A stretch of 64,000 nucleotides of DNA from Pseudomonas sp. (lineage in GTDB: Bacteria > Pseudomonadota > Gammaproteobacteria > Pseudomonadales > Pseudomonadaceae), in NCBI RefSeq assembly GCF_030698175.1, contig NZ_JAUYNT010000021.1, positions 1 to 64,000 on the forward strand, written 5' to 3'. How positions within the stretch are numbered: the first letter of the stretch is position 1; every line of letters starts with the position of its first letter. Position numbers and translations under genes: made by a program. The notes beneath the pieces are model-generated. The model did no database searches and was not told the origin of the DNA. It worked only from the letters and a program-made list of their open reading frames with translations. Shown here piece by piece: positions 54,990-63,983 of this stretch.

Positions 54990-56399
54990 ATGACTCAAGT
55001 CGCCGCCATCGTTGCAACCGACAACCTGCAGCCACCCACCATCATCGTGCAGCTGCTGGAAAAACTCGCGCTGCCTTACCAAGTTTGCCTCGAACAACCG
55101 GGCTTGGCACCAGCGCAACGGGTGCAAGCGGTGCTGCTGGAAGATGAGCTGGGCGCGCTGCTGGTGCTCTACCCGCAGAGCCAACTGCTCGACCTCAGCC
55201 GGCTGGCCGAACTGACCGGACGCAAGCTAATCGCGGTCAAGCCCGAGCGCCTGGAGCGCATGCTCGGCAAGCATAAGCTGGCGCAACTGCCGGGCCTGCC
55301 GGCGCTGACCAGCTCGCCCTGCCTGTATGAAGAACGCTTGCTGCAAGAGTCGACGCTGCTGATCGAGTCCGGCCAGCCCGGCGTGCTGCTGGCGATCCCC
55401 AGCGAAGCCTTTCGCGGCCTGCTGAGCAAAGCCAGCACCGCGCGCTTTGGCGAGCTACTGAGCCAGATTCAGCCGAACCTTAATCGCCCCGACGATGACC
55501 GCGCGGAAATCAGCCAAGCGGTGCAAGCCTTCACCGCCCGGCGCATTCAGCAGCGCCTGGAAGAAACCATCGAGATTCCACCGCTGCCGGAAACCGCGCA
55601 ACGCATCATCAAGCTGCGGGTTGACCCGGACGCCACCGTCGATGACATCACCGGCGTGGTCGAAACCGACCCGGCGCTGGCCGCGCAAGTGGTCAGCTGG
55701 GCTGCCTCGCCCTACTACGCGGCGCCGGGCAAAATTCGCTCAGTGGAAGACGCCATAGTCCGGGTGCTGGGCTTCGATCTGGTGATTAACTTGGCGCTGG
55801 GCCTGGCCCTGGGCAAGACCCTGAGCCTGCCCAAAGACCAAGCGCAACATTCCACCCCTTACTGGCAACAGGCGATTTACACCGCTGCAGTGATTGAAGG
55901 CCTGACCCGCGCCATGCCCCGTGGGCAACGGCCGGAAGCCGGGCTGACCTACCTGGCCGGACTGCTGCATAACTTCGGCTACCTGGTGCTGGCCCATGTG
56001 TTCCCGCCGCATTTCTCCCTGATCTGTCGGCATCAGGAGGTTAATCCGCACCTGTCCCACAGCTATATCGAGCAGCACCTGCTGGGCATCACCCGTGAGC
56101 AGATCGGCGCCTGGTTGATGCGCTTTTGGGAAATGCCGGAGGAGCTGTCCACCGCCCTGCGCTTTCAGCACGACCCGGACTACCAAGGCCAGCATGCGCC
56201 CTACGCTAATCTGGTCTGCCTGGCCGTCAGCCTGCTGCGCAGCCATGGCATCGGCTCGGGGCCCCAGGCGGAAATTTCGGAAGACTTATTTGCCCGTTTG
56301 GGCCTGACGCGCGACAAGGCCGAAGAAGCCTTGCACAAGGTGCTCGACGCCGAAGTGGCGCTGCGCGAACTGGCTTCGCAGTTTCATCCGCATCATTAA
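54990..56399 (+). CDS. YbaK-like deacylase domain fused to HDOD domain
   Basis: Product of 469 residues. The first part (about 15-155) resembles YbaK/ProX-type aminoacyl-tRNA deacylase domains (VQLLEKLALPYQV, LLEDELGALLVLYP, KLIAVKPERLERM). The second (about 190-390) is an HDOD domain (IPPLPETAQRIIKLRVDPDATVDDITGVVETDPALAAQVVSWA, LAGLLHNFGYLVLAHVF), a catalytically silent HD relative used in signalling. The fusion is known from other pseudomonads at this place (PA5346 by memory). The role is unknown; a link between translation quality and signalling is only a guess. Confidence 0.9.
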   Translation: MTQVAAIVATDNLQPPTIIVQLLEKLALPYQVCLEQPGLAPAQRVQAVLLEDELGALLVLYPQSQLLDLSRLAELTGRKLIAVKPERLERMLGKHKLAQLPGLPALTSSPCLYEERLLQESTLLIESGQPGVLLAIPSEAFRGLLSKASTARFGELLSQIQPNLNRPDDDRAEISQAVQAFTARRIQQRLEETIEIPPLPETAQRIIKLRVDPDATVDDITGVVETDPALAAQVVSWAASPYYAAPGKIRSVEDAIVRVLGFDLVINLALGLALGKTLSLPKDQAQHSTPYWQQAIYTAAVIEGLTRAMPRGQRPEAGLTYLAGLLHNFGYLVLAHVFPPHFSLICRHQEVNPHLSHSYIEQHLLGITREQIGAWLMRFWEMPEELSTALRFQHDPDYQGQHAPYANLVCLAVSLLRSHGIGSGPQAEISEDLFARLGLTRDKAEEALHKVLDAEVALRELASQFHPHH

Positions 56400-56427
56400 T
56401 TGTCGGCTGACCGAACCGCGCACAAAC

Positions 56428-56592
56428 GTAGGGTGGGTTAGGCGCATGACCTCGGGTTATCTGCTGATGCTTAGTTCAGTTGCGCCGTAACCCACCAGAT
56501 GGGGCAGGCCGATCACCGCTTGGTGGGTTACGTGGCGCACACATTGCGCAGTTGATGTTCTGACCCTGCTCTGCGCCACTAACCCACCCTAC
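56428..56592. repeat. Longer palindromic repeat of the GTAGGGTGGGTTA family
   Basis: GTAGGGTGGGTTA at 56428-56440 and TAACCCACCCTAC at 56580-56592 bound 165 bases. An inner facing pair (CGTAACCCACC around 56487 and TTGGTGGGTTACG around 56521) suggests two nested or tandem units. It lies between the convergent HDOD gene and an exported-protein gene. Confidence 0.85.
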
Positions 56593-56627
56593 AAAAGCTG
56601 CGTGCAATAGGTAACTGCTACATAGCC

Positions 56628-57362
56628 CTATTTGAGCGCAGCCCGGCGGGCGGCAAAGACCTTGGGCAAGGCCTGTACGCTGGCCTTCAGCAAGGCTTTA
56701 ACCGGCTCTTGTTCATAGAGTGCGGCGTATTCGGCCAGTTGCGCGCTGGGCGTCTGCCGGTAGGCGAACAACATAAATGACTGCACGCCTTGCTGGCTGG
56801 ACTCGCGCAGGGCGTCCCGTTGCGCGGTGGTTTTGCTGCTGAGGGTGGCTTCATCGATGCTGCCGCCTTGGGCCTTAAGCGCCAGCAAGGCTTGGGTCTT
56901 GCCCACCTCATATCGCAGCAAAGCGGCTAATGCGGTGGTTTGCGCGGCGCTGTCCAAGCGCTGCACCAGGGCCAGACGATCGGCCCGCGGCGGGCGACTG
57001 CTGAGTTGCTCGCGGTAGCTGGCCAGCTCTGCTTCGTTCGCCCCCACCGCTCGTTCCGCCGCCGTGAAGTGCTGCGCCAGCGGGCTTTCCAGCAGCGCTT
57101 GGGCTTGCTGTAAGTGCTTGACGCTGAACTGCGGGGCCAGTTGCTTGGCTAAGTCCAGGCACAGCGTCTCGGCTGCAAAGACCTTGGCCAGCGCCGCCTG
57201 TTGTGCATCGGGCAAACCACGCAGCAGCAGCGGCGCGGTTTGCTCGCACAACAGGCCGATACCGGCCAACTCAAACACCTTGTTAAAGGCTTGTGGCGAC
57301 GGCGTTTGCGCCCACGCCAAAGTGGCGGCCAGCAATAACGGCAGAGCAATTAAAAAACGCAT
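56628..57362 (-). CDS. Exported alpha-helical protein of unknown function
   Basis: Product of 244 residues starting MRFLIALPLLLAATLAWAQ, a clear signal peptide; the mature protein is alanine/leucine-rich and helical (FNKVFELAGIGLLCEQTAPLLLRGL, YRQTPSAQLAEYAALYEQEPVKALL). Two mature cysteines (LLCEQ and TLCLD) could pair. I chose ATG 57362 since the upstream residues would spoil the signal peptide. I cannot assign a family; likely periplasmic. Confidence 0.78.
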   Translation of the reverse strand: MRFLIALPLLLAATLAWAQTPSPQAFNKVFELAGIGLLCEQTAPLLLRGLPDAQQAALAKVFAAETLCLDLAKQLAPQFSVKHLQQAQALLESPLAQHFTAAERAVGANEAELASYREQLSSRPPRADRLALVQRLDSAAQTTALAALLRYEVGKTQALLALKAQGGSIDEATLSSKTTAQRDALRESSQQGVQSFMLFAYRQTPSAQLAEYAALYEQEPVKALLKASVQALPKVFAARRAALK

Positions 57363-57462
57363 GGGGGGCATGTCCAAGGTGACTCTTTGCAGCCTAGTCA
57401 ATCAGCCTACGCCCGACCAGCGGGCTCAGCTGAACAGACCGCGTGAAAACTACTGCGCTCGG

Positions 57463-57855
57463 TTATGCGGCTTTTTTCGCGCTGCTTTTCTTCTTCGGCA
57501 TCAGGTACTTCATCAGGCCCTGAAACCACATCACCAGCGCTGGGTTGCCCTGGATCTGGATCTCTTTGTTCTGGATGCCCTGCATAAAGGCCAGCTGCTT
57601 GTTCTTGGCGGTCATGGTGGCGTAACCATAGGCGGCATCTTTAAACCCCAGGGCAAAGGCCGGCTCTTTGGCCGGTCCGCTGTGGCTGGTGATGCGCTGG
57701 TCTTTGACGATGAAGTGGCGAGCAACCTTGCCGTCGAGGGTGTGCAGTTGAAACTGCATGTCGCGGTCAACCAGTTGCTGCTGGAAAACGGTATTTTTGT
57801 GGCTGGCCTTGGTCATCAGGCGACCCAGCATCCACAGCAGGAAACGAAATTTCAT
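57463..57855 (-). CDS. SCP2 sterol-carrier-like protein
   Basis: Product of 130 residues: MKFRFLLWMLGRLMTKAS at the N-terminus may associate with the membrane; the following FQLHTLDGKVARHFIVKDQRI...EPAFALGFKDAAYGYATM resembles SCP2-type lipid-binding domains; the C-terminus is lysine-rich. Start 57855 fits this pattern and is preceded by a GAGG site. A lipid or hydrocarbon ligand is possible given the rubredoxin genes nearby, but that is inference. Confidence 0.78.
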   Translation of the reverse strand: MKFRFLLWMLGRLMTKASHKNTVFQQQLVDRDMQFQLHTLDGKVARHFIVKDQRITSHSGPAKEPAFALGFKDAAYGYATMTAKNKQLAFMQGIQNKEIQIQGNPALVMWFQGLMKYLMPKKKSSAKKAA

Positions 57856-57937
57856 CGGCGCAGCCTCGAGCAAAGGGGAGTGAAACGGCGGCGCATTGTA
57901 GCGTTTTTGCTCGAGAGGCGGTCAGCCTAAAGTTGGG

Positions 57938-57965
57938 TTGTCCGGGGCCTGCCGGCCCCGGACAA
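57938..57965 (-). terminator. Perfect 12-bp stem after hupB
   Basis: TTGTCCGGGGCC-TGCC-GGCCCCGGACAA lies just beyond the hupB stop. There is no T run on either side, so it is either a stabilising 3' hairpin or an atypical terminator. Confidence 0.7.
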
Positions 57966-57969
57966 GCAC

Positions 57970-58242
57970 TCAGTTAACTGAGTCTTTCAGCGCTTTACCC
58001 GGCTTAAAGGCCACGGTGTTGCTGGCTTTGATGGTTACCGGCTCGCCGGTTTGCGGGTTTTTACCCGTGCGTGCACCGCGATGGCGCTGCACGAAAGTGC
58101 CGAAACCAACCAGGGTGACACTGTCTTTACGGCCCAGTGCAGTGGAGATTTCGTCGAGTATGGAGTTGAGCACGCGAGCAGCTTGATCTTTGGTCAGATC
58201 AGCCTGTTCTGCGATGGCGGCGGCGAGTTCAGGTTTACGCAT
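57970..58242 (-). CDS. DNA-binding protein HU-type
   Basis: Nucleoid protein of 90 residues (MRKPELAAAIAEQADLTKDQAARVLNSILDEI) with the DNA-binding arm signature GFGTFVQRHRGARTGKNPQTGEPV. It bends DNA as a dimer. It matches the second HU-like gene of pseudomonads placed beside the rubredoxin reductase (PA5348 by memory). A leader hairpin GCGGTT-CTTCCCG-AACCGC lies about 40 bases upstream (58283-58301). Confidence 0.95.
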   Translation of the reverse strand: MRKPELAAAIAEQADLTKDQAARVLNSILDEISTALGRKDSVTLVGFGTFVQRHRGARTGKNPQTGEPVTIKASNTVAFKPGKALKDSVN

Positions 58243-58432
58243 AAAAGCCTCTTTGTAGACGGTTTATTGTTGTTGTGTCCGTGCGGTTCTTCCCGAACCG
58301 CGACCAAGGCGCCGCAGCAGCTCTACGTTGCGGCAGACCCCGGGAGAATGGCATGCGTCTGTCACTGGCGCCAGTCTTGTCCGACACTTCAGCGCGGCAT
58401 AGACACCGCTAAACCGACAAAAGGCCCGGCAT

Positions 58433-59581
58433 TTACGCCAACAGTGCTGGCAGCTCGCGGTTGAGCGCCAGTTTTTCCTGCACGGCAGTACCGGTTAACG
58501 CATAACCGAGCAGGCGCCCTTCGGCGTCGCGGCACAGCGCCTTGATGTCTTGGCCGCTGCCCGCCACCGTCCATTCGCCGGCCACACCGCGCGGTGGCGG
58601 CGAGACCACCAAGGGGCACACCGGGGTTTTTACCGTCACCGGCATCGGCCCGTAACTGACGGCCGTCGGCTTGCCCGCCAGGGTTTGCGCCAGAGCGCGG
58701 GCGCAGGCCATCAGTGGCATGACATAGAGCAGGTTGAGGCCGTCGACCTCGGCGCAATCGCCCAGGGCGAAGATGTTGGCGTGGGAGGTCTGCAACTGCC
58801 GATCCACCACCACCCCGCGATTAACCGCGAGGCCCGCCGCCGCTGCCAAGTCGATCCGTGGGCGCAAGCCGATGGCCGACAGCACCAGGTCGCAGGCGAC
58901 TTGAGTGCCATCCGACAGATGCGCCTGCAAGCCGTCGTCGCTGTGCTGCAAGCTGGTCAGCACCGGGCCGAGGTGAAAGCGTGCGCCGAGGCTTTCCAGC
59001 CCCGCCTGTACCGCAGCGGCGGCGGCCGGATGGAGCAAGCCAGGCATCACCTGTTCGCACGGCGCCACCAGCTCAACGCTGTAGCCACCGAGGCTGAGGT
59101 CGTTGGCAAACTCGCAACCGATCAAGCCGGCGCCGAGCAGCAGCACGCGCTTCTTACCGGCGGCGGCAGCGCGAAAGCGTGCGTAGTCTTCCAGGTCATT
59201 GATCGGGAACACCGCGTCTTGCGCATCGCCCGCCACCGGCACGCGGATCACCTCGGCGCCCCAGGCCAGAATCAGGTCGCGATAGGCCACCGCTTCGTCG
59301 CCAATCCACAACTGCCGATGGCCCGGATCTATGCCGCTGATGCGCGTATGGGTGCGAATCTCGGCATTCAGCTGCTCGGCCATGGCACCGACCTCGGCCA
59401 TGCTCAGGCCGTCGGCATCCTTGTTTTTGCCAAATCCGGTGGACAGCATCGGCTTGGAGTATGAGCGGCCGTCATCGGCGGTAATCAGCAGCAGCGGCGT
59501 TTGCGCATCCAGCTTGCGAAACTCCTTGGCCAGGTTGTAACCGGCCAGGCCGGTGCCAATTATCACCACGGGTGCGCTCAT
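58433..59581 (-). CDS. Rubredoxin reductase (FAD-dependent)
   Basis: Flavoprotein of 382 residues moving electrons from NADH to rubredoxin. FAD site [19 protein letters not shown] at the N-terminus; NADH site [21 protein letters not shown] (about 148-168); FAD-tail motif [14 protein letters not shown]. With rubredoxin it supplies alkane hydroxylases or, in anaerobic/oxidative settings, oxygen-reducing partners. It follows rubredoxin in the same direction after a gap holding a hairpin. Confidence 0.95.
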   Translation of the reverse strand: MSAPVVIIGTGLAGYNLAKEFRKLDAQTPLLLITADDGRSYSKPMLSTGFGKNKDADGLSMAEVGAMAEQLNAEIRTHTRISGIDPGHRQLWIGDEAVAYRDLILAWGAEVIRVPVAGDAQDAVFPINDLEDYARFRAAAAGKKRVLLLGAGLIGCEFANDLSLGGYSVELVAPCEQVMPGLLHPAAAAAVQAGLESLGARFHLGPVLTSLQHSDDGLQAHLSDGTQVACDLVLSAIGLRPRIDLAAAAGLAVNRGVVVDRQLQTSHANIFALGDCAEVDGLNLLYVMPLMACARALAQTLAGKPTAVSYGPMPVTVKTPVCPLVVSPPPRGVAGEWTVAGSGQDIKALCRDAEGRLLGYALTGTAVQEKLALNRELPALLA

Positions 59582-59591
59582 AAAAACTCCA

Positions 59592-59622
59592 CAAATAAAA
59601 ATAAGGCGGCCACTCGGCCGCC
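59592..59622 (-). terminator. Hairpin with T-rich tail between rubredoxin and its reductase
   Basis: On the reverse strand GGCGGCC-GAGT-GGCCGCC is followed by TTATTTTTATTTG. It has the form of an intrinsic terminator and sits inside what would be one operon, so it may lower reductase expression relative to rubredoxin. Confidence 0.75.
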
Positions 59623-59696
59623 ATTTAACTCACTGCGCTAGCCTGCTCGCCAGCCGCTTAATCAGCAGCCCATCGCGACCTACCAGCAGCTGTTTA

Positions 59697-59864
59697 TTAG
59701 TTGATTTCGATCATCTCGAAATCCAACTTGCCGACGCCGCAGTCTGGGCACAGCCAATCCGCGGGCACGTCTTCCCAGCGGGTACCGGCAACAATGCCGT
59801 CGTCCGGCCAGCCCATCGACTCGTCATAGATCAGTCCACAGACCACACATTGCCACTTCTTCAT
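59697..59864 (-). CDS. Rubredoxin
   Basis: Electron carrier of 55 residues with one iron held by four cysteines: CVVCG (Cys6, Cys9) and CPDCG (Cys39, Cys42), in MKKWQCVVCGLIYDESMGWP...WLCPDCGVGK. It is too short for common gene cut-offs but unmistakable. It partners the reductase encoded just downstream. P. aeruginosa has two tandem rubredoxins here; only one is seen in this window. Confidence 0.97.
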   Translation of the reverse strand: MKKWQCVVCGLIYDESMGWPDDGIVAGTRWEDVPADWLCPDCGVGKLDFEMIEIN

Positions 59865-60047
59865 TTACTGCAACCTCAGCACACTTAAAATTGTCGGACA
59901 ATTATTAGACACGACTCAGGCCGCTTTGTACTGACTGGCACGCTCAGAAGCAAGTGCCAGCGATCCGCCCAACCTTTGGCCGGGGGGCCAGGCCGACTCG
60001 CCGGGCGTGTTAAGCTGGGCCCATTATTCGCCTGCCAGTTACCACCA

Positions 60048-60623
60048 ATGCCTACTGCCACGCCGTCTGCAGCCAATCCCGCAACAGCCCATTGGCTCAG
60101 CGCCAGCCAACTGCCCGCACCGCCCAGTGCCCAGCAGTGCGACTGGCTGTTCGATCAAGGCTCGCTGACCCGCCGCCTGACCGAATTGGCTGACGAACAA
60201 TTTAGCGTGCTGCCCTTGCTGGAAGGCTGGCAAGCACTGCGCAGCGATGAGTGCCTGGCCCTCAAGGTGCCCGAAGGCAGCCAGGGTTGGGTGCGCGAGG
60301 TGTATTTGCGCGGCCATGGTCAGCCCTGGGTATTTGCCCGCAGCGTCGCGGCCCGCAGTGCGCTGGAAGGCTCCGGGCTGGACTTGGCGCACCTGGGCAA
60401 TCGCTCCCTGGGCGAGTTGCTGTTCAGCGATCAGGCCTTTGTGCGCGGCCCGCTGCAAGCCTGTCACTACCCCGCCGCCTGGTTGCCCAGCGCGGTGCGC
60501 AGCGAGCAACTCTGGGCCCGCCGCTCAGGCTTCAGCCGGGGTGCCCTGGCGCTGTTGGTGGTAGAAGTGTTTCTGCCCAGCCTCTGGCAGCATGTGGCGG
60601 GCCGCGCCACCCTGAACCCATAG
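60048..60623 (+). CDS. ubiC: Chorismate lyase
   Basis: Product of 191 residues that splits chorismate into 4-hydroxybenzoate and pyruvate, first step of ubiquinone synthesis. [15 protein letters not shown] and [18 protein letters not shown], followed by GELLF, are the conserved segments. The start at 60048 ([11 protein letters not shown]) gives normal length; an upstream ATG adds 24 unrelated residues. It is divergent from rubredoxin and 31 bases before ubiA. Confidence 0.94.
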   Translation: MPTATPSAANPATAHWLSASQLPAPPSAQQCDWLFDQGSLTRRLTELADEQFSVLPLLEGWQALRSDECLALKVPEGSQGWVREVYLRGHGQPWVFARSVAARSALEGSGLDLAHLGNRSLGELLFSDQAFVRGPLQACHYPAAWLPSAVRSEQLWARRSGFSRGALALLVVEVFLPSLWQHVAGRATLNP

Positions 60624-60654
60624 AGAATTCGCGCAGTTTGCCCGGAGCCTGTCG

Positions 60655-61545
60655 ATGTACCAACGCCTACTGAAAAACCTCAATCGCCTGCACCCGCGCG
60701 CCTGGGACTTTATCCAGCTGATGCGCCTGGACAAGCCCATCGGCATTTACCTGCTACTGTGGCCGACCCTCTGGGCGCTGTGGATCGCCGCCAAGGGCGT
60801 GCCGAGCGTGGCCAATCTGCTGATCTTCGTGTTCGGGGTGATCTTGATGCGCAGCGCCGGTTGCGTGATCAACGACTACGCCGACCGCAACTTCGATGGC
60901 CACGTTAAGCGCACCGAGGCCCGGCCGCTGGCCAGTGGCAAAGTGCAACCGCGCGAGGCCTTAGTGTTGTTCGGCGTGCTGCTGGCCGTCAGCTTTGCCT
61001 TGGTGTTGTGCACCAACAGCAGCACTGTTTGGCTGTCGTTCGGCGCAGTAGCGCTGGCCGCCTGCTACCCCTTTATGAAGCGCTACACCTACTACCCCCA
61101 GGTGGTCTTGGGGGCGGCGTTCTCCTGGGGCATACCCATGGCCTTTACCGCGCAAACCGGCGAATTACCGGCCACACTCTGGTTGCTGTACCTGGCCAAT
61201 TTGCTGTGGACGGTGGCCTACGACACTTACTACGCGATGGTCGACCGCGACGACGACCTCAAGGTCGGGGTCAAATCCACCGCCATTCTGTTTGGCGACG
61301 CCGACCGCTTAATCATCGGCGGCCTGCAAGGCTTGGCGCTGCTGTGTCTGCTGTTGGCCGGCGCGCGCTTCGAGCTAGGCGCCTACTACCACCTGGGCCT
61401 GGCCGTGGCCGCCGGTTGCTTTGCCTGGCAACTGTGGAGCACCCGTTCACGGGACCCGCAGGCCTGCTTCGCGGCGTTTTTGCACAACCACTGGGCTGGG
61501 TTGGCGATCTTCCTCGGCATAGTCGCCGACTACGGGTTGCGTTGA
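60655..61545 (+). CDS. ubiA: 4-hydroxybenzoate octaprenyltransferase
   Basis: Integral membrane prenyltransferase of 296 residues attaching the polyprenyl tail to 4-hydroxybenzoate. The two aspartate-rich motifs are [15 protein letters not shown] (about 83-97) and [20 protein letters not shown]. About eight or nine membrane helices. It forms an operon with ubiC. A CT-rich repeat follows immediately. Confidence 0.97.
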   Translation: MYQRLLKNLNRLHPRAWDFIQLMRLDKPIGIYLLLWPTLWALWIAAKGVPSVANLLIFVFGVILMRSAGCVINDYADRNFDGHVKRTEARPLASGKVQPREALVLFGVLLAVSFALVLCTNSSTVWLSFGAVALAACYPFMKRYTYYPQVVLGAAFSWGIPMAFTAQTGELPATLWLLYLANLLWTVAYDTYYAMVDRDDDLKVGVKSTAILFGDADRLIIGGLQGLALLCLLLAGARFELGAYYHLGLAVAAGCFAWQLWSTRSRDPQACFAAFLHNHWAGLAIFLGIVADYGLR

Positions 61546-61597
61546 CTCCCCACTCCCTACTCCCCACTTACCACTTCCCACGCCCACTCCCCACCTT
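61545..61597. repeat. CT-rich degenerate tandem repeat (CTCCCCA type)
   Basis: Units such as CTCCCCA, CTCCCTA, CTCCCCA, CTTACCA, CTTCCCA and CTCCCCA follow each other directly behind the ubiA stop. The strand bias is almost pure pyrimidine/A. It lies just before the Pho box of phoB. Confidence 0.75.
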
Positions 61598-61611
61598 ACG
61601 ACTGCAGCTAC

Positions 61612-61629
61612 ATGTAACATCACTGCAAT
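61612..61629 (+). promoter_or_regulatory. Pho box upstream of phoB
   Basis: ATGTAAC-ATCA-CTGCAAT has the 7-4-7 layout of PhoB half-sites (consensus CTGTCAT/CTGTAAC). It lies about 53 bases before the phoB start, so autoregulation of phoB under phosphate limitation is likely. Confidence 0.65.
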
Positions 61630-61681
61630 AATTTCGTTATCTAATGCGAGCTAAGACAGCGAATGACCCGAGGTTTGATCC

Positions 61682-62371
61682 ATGGCTGGCAAGAACATTC
61701 TGATCGTTGATGACGAAGCGCCGATTCGCGAAATGATCGCGGTGGCGCTGGAGATGGCCGGTTACAACTGCCTGGAAGCAGAAAACGCGCAGCAGGCTCA
61801 CGCCATTATTGTCGACCATCAACCCGACCTGATTTTGCTCGACTGGATGCTGCCCGGCACCTCCGGCATTGAGCTGGCTCGACGGCTTAAGCGCGAAGAA
61901 ATGACGGTGAATATCCCGATCATCATGCTCACCGCCAAAGGCGAAGAAGACAACAAGATCCAGGGCCTGGAAGTCGGCGCCGACGATTACATCACCAAAC
62001 CCTTCTCACCCCGTGAGTTGGTTGCGCGCTTAAAAGCCGTGCTGCGCCGTGCCGGCGTCAGCGACAACGAAACCCCAATCGAAATCGGCGGCCTGCTGCT
62101 CGACCCGATCAGCCATCGCGTCACCATCGACGGCAAGCCCGCCGAGATCGGCCCGACCGAATACCGCCTGCTGCAATTTTTTATGACCCACCAAGAACGC
62201 GCCTACACCCGTGGCCAGCTGCTCGATCAGGTCTGGGGCGGCAACGTCTATGTTGAGGAACGCACCGTCGACGTACACATCCGCCGGCTGCGCAAAGCCC
62301 TCGGCGAGGTGTACGAAAACCTGGTGCAAACCGTGCGCGGCACCGGCTATAGATTCTCGACAAAAAGCTAA
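61682..62371 (+). CDS. phoB: Phosphate-regulon response regulator PhoB
   Basis: OmpR-type regulator of 229 residues. Receiver domain with acidic pair Asp10/Asp11, phospho-acceptor Asp54 (LLDWMLPG), Thr84 and Lys106 ([10 protein letters not shown]); C-terminal winged helix with [25 protein letters not shown]. It activates phosphate-starvation genes when phosphorylated by PhoR, encoded 138 bases downstream. A Pho box precedes it. Confidence 0.98.
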   Translation: MAGKNILIVDDEAPIREMIAVALEMAGYNCLEAENAQQAHAIIVDHQPDLILLDWMLPGTSGIELARRLKREEMTVNIPIIMLTAKGEEDNKIQGLEVGADDYITKPFSPRELVARLKAVLRRAGVSDNETPIEIGGLLLDPISHRVTIDGKPAEIGPTEYRLLQFFMTHQERAYTRGQLLDQVWGGNVYVEERTVDVHIRRLRKALGEVYENLVQTVRGTGYRFSTKS

Positions 62372-62399
62372 CGACTCGCTCAAGATTGTCACCTGCACC

Positions 62400-62423
62400 A
62401 GCCTGTTGGTTTAACCACAGGCT
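62400..62423 (+). other. Perfect hairpin in the phoB-phoR gap
   Basis: AGCCTGTTGGTTTAACCACAGGCT folds into an eleven-pair stem with a single bulge and tiny loop, 29 bases beyond the phoB stop. No T run follows. It could be an mRNA-processing or stability element that separates the expression of phoB and phoR. Confidence 0.6.
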
Positions 62424-62509
62424 CGGCACAAAACCCGCAAGCAGTCATAATCAGTGTCTAATCTGCGTTCTATTCGTATCAGTACGCCTGCCATGGACAT
62501 CCCCAACAC

Positions 62510-63811
62510 GTGAATTACAACTGGCGCGGCGCTGTTATTCGCCGTCTGTTATTGCTCGTCAGCGTCTGCCTGCTGATCGGTTTCCTCAGCGGCTACTACG
62601 CCTGGGCGCTGGTGCTCGGCCTGAGCCTGTACCTGGGCTGGAACCTCAATCAACTGCAACGCCTGCACGCCTGGCTCAAGCAACATCAGGCCGATGAATC
62701 ACCGCCGGATGGTTACGGTCTGTGGGGCGAAATCTTCGACAATATCTACCATCTGCAACGCCGCGACCAACGGGCCCGTGGCCGTTTGCAGGCGGTAATT
62801 GATCGCTTTCAGGAATCTACCGCGGCACTTAAAGACGCGGTGATCATGCTCGACCGCGACGGTAACTTGGAGTGGTGGAACCTCGCGGCGGAAACCCTGC
62901 TGGGCCTGAAAAGCCCGCAAGACAGCGGCCAGTCGATTGGCAATCTGGTGCGCCATCCGCGCTTTAAAGAGTATTTCGAGCAAGGCAAATACAACGAACC
63001 GCTGGAGCTGCCGTCGCCGATCAATGATCGCCTGCGGGTGAATTTTCAGATCACCCGCTATGGCAACGACGACCACCTGATGCTGGTGCGCGACGTCACC
63101 CGCGTGCATCAGCTGGAGCAGATGCGTAAAGACTTTATCGCCAACGTCTCCCACGAACTGCGCACGCCGCTGACGGTGATTGCCGGCTATCTGGAAACCC
63201 TGCTCGATAACGTCGAGGAAGTGAATCCGCGCTGGCGCCGTGCCCTGCAACAGATGCAACAGCAAGACCGGCGCATGCAGACACTGCTTAACGACCTGCT
63301 GATGCTGGCCAAACTGGAAGCCACCGATTACCCGGCCGACAACCAGCCGGTCTCGGTAGATTTACTCTTGCTGTCGATCCAAGCCGATGCCCAGGCCCTG
63401 TCCAGCACCCGCCAGCACCGCATCAGCCTGGACGCCGATGCCACGCTGCAGCTCAAAGGCAGCGAGGCCGAGTTGCGCAGCGCCTTTTCTAACCTGGTGT
63501 TTAACGCGGTCAAGTACACCCCCGACGAGGGCAGTATTCAGATCCGCTGGTGGAGCGACGCCGCCGGTGCGCACCTGAGCGTGCAAGACAGCGGGCTGGG
63601 CATTGAAGCCAAGCATCTGCCGCGCCTGACCGAGCGCTTCTATCGGGTTGACTCCAGCCGCAACGCCAGCACCGGCGGCACCGGCCTGGGGCTGGCAATC
63701 GTCAAACACGTACTGATGCGCCACCGCGCCCGCCTGGAAATCAGCAGCGTAGTCGGCAAAGGCAGCACCTTTACCTGCCACTTCGCCCCCCAGCAAATCG
63801 TCAGCCGCTGA
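62510..63811 (+). CDS. phoR: Phosphate-regulon sensor kinase PhoR
   Basis: Histidine kinase of 433 residues: two closely spaced membrane helices (about 11-45), a short charged linker, a PAS domain (about 96-195), HisKA with the phospho-histidine His215 (NVSHELRTPL), and HATPase_c with the N box FSNLVFNAVKYTP, DSGLGI and GTGLGLAIVKH. The start is GTG, as no in-frame ATG precedes it. It has almost no periplasmic part, typical of PhoR, which senses through the Pst transporter and PhoU. Confidence 0.97.
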   Translation: MNYNWRGAVIRRLLLLVSVCLLIGFLSGYYAWALVLGLSLYLGWNLNQLQRLHAWLKQHQADESPPDGYGLWGEIFDNIYHLQRRDQRARGRLQAVIDRFQESTAALKDAVIMLDRDGNLEWWNLAAETLLGLKSPQDSGQSIGNLVRHPRFKEYFEQGKYNEPLELPSPINDRLRVNFQITRYGNDDHLMLVRDVTRVHQLEQMRKDFIANVSHELRTPLTVIAGYLETLLDNVEEVNPRWRRALQQMQQQDRRMQTLLNDLLMLAKLEATDYPADNQPVSVDLLLLSIQADAQALSSTRQHRISLDADATLQLKGSEAELRSAFSNLVFNAVKYTPDEGSIQIRWWSDAAGAHLSVQDSGLGIEAKHLPRLTERFYRVDSSRNASTGGTGLGLAIVKHVLMRHRARLEISSVVGKGSTFTCHFAPQQIVSR

Positions 63812-63900
63812 GCACCGCGCCCCCTCAGTGCTGGGCAATTAGCGCCTCAACGGCTAGGCTAGTCATCTGGCCGCCAGCGCTGTGCCGCCCTCACTTGCCT

Positions 63901-63983
63901 GGAACTATCGAACCACCGCTATAAATGGCAGCCTTCCCCGAAGGTCTTCCCTACACTCTATAACCCGGAACTATCGAATCACC
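63901..63983. repeat. Direct repeat GGAACTATCGAAYCACC behind phoR
   Basis: Two 17-base copies at 63901-63917 and 63967-63983 differ at one base and are 66 bases apart, each followed by an AT-containing TATAAATGG or TTTATGG. The stretch 63812-64000 shows no gene. It may be a promoter region for a gene beyond the window. Confidence 0.6.
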
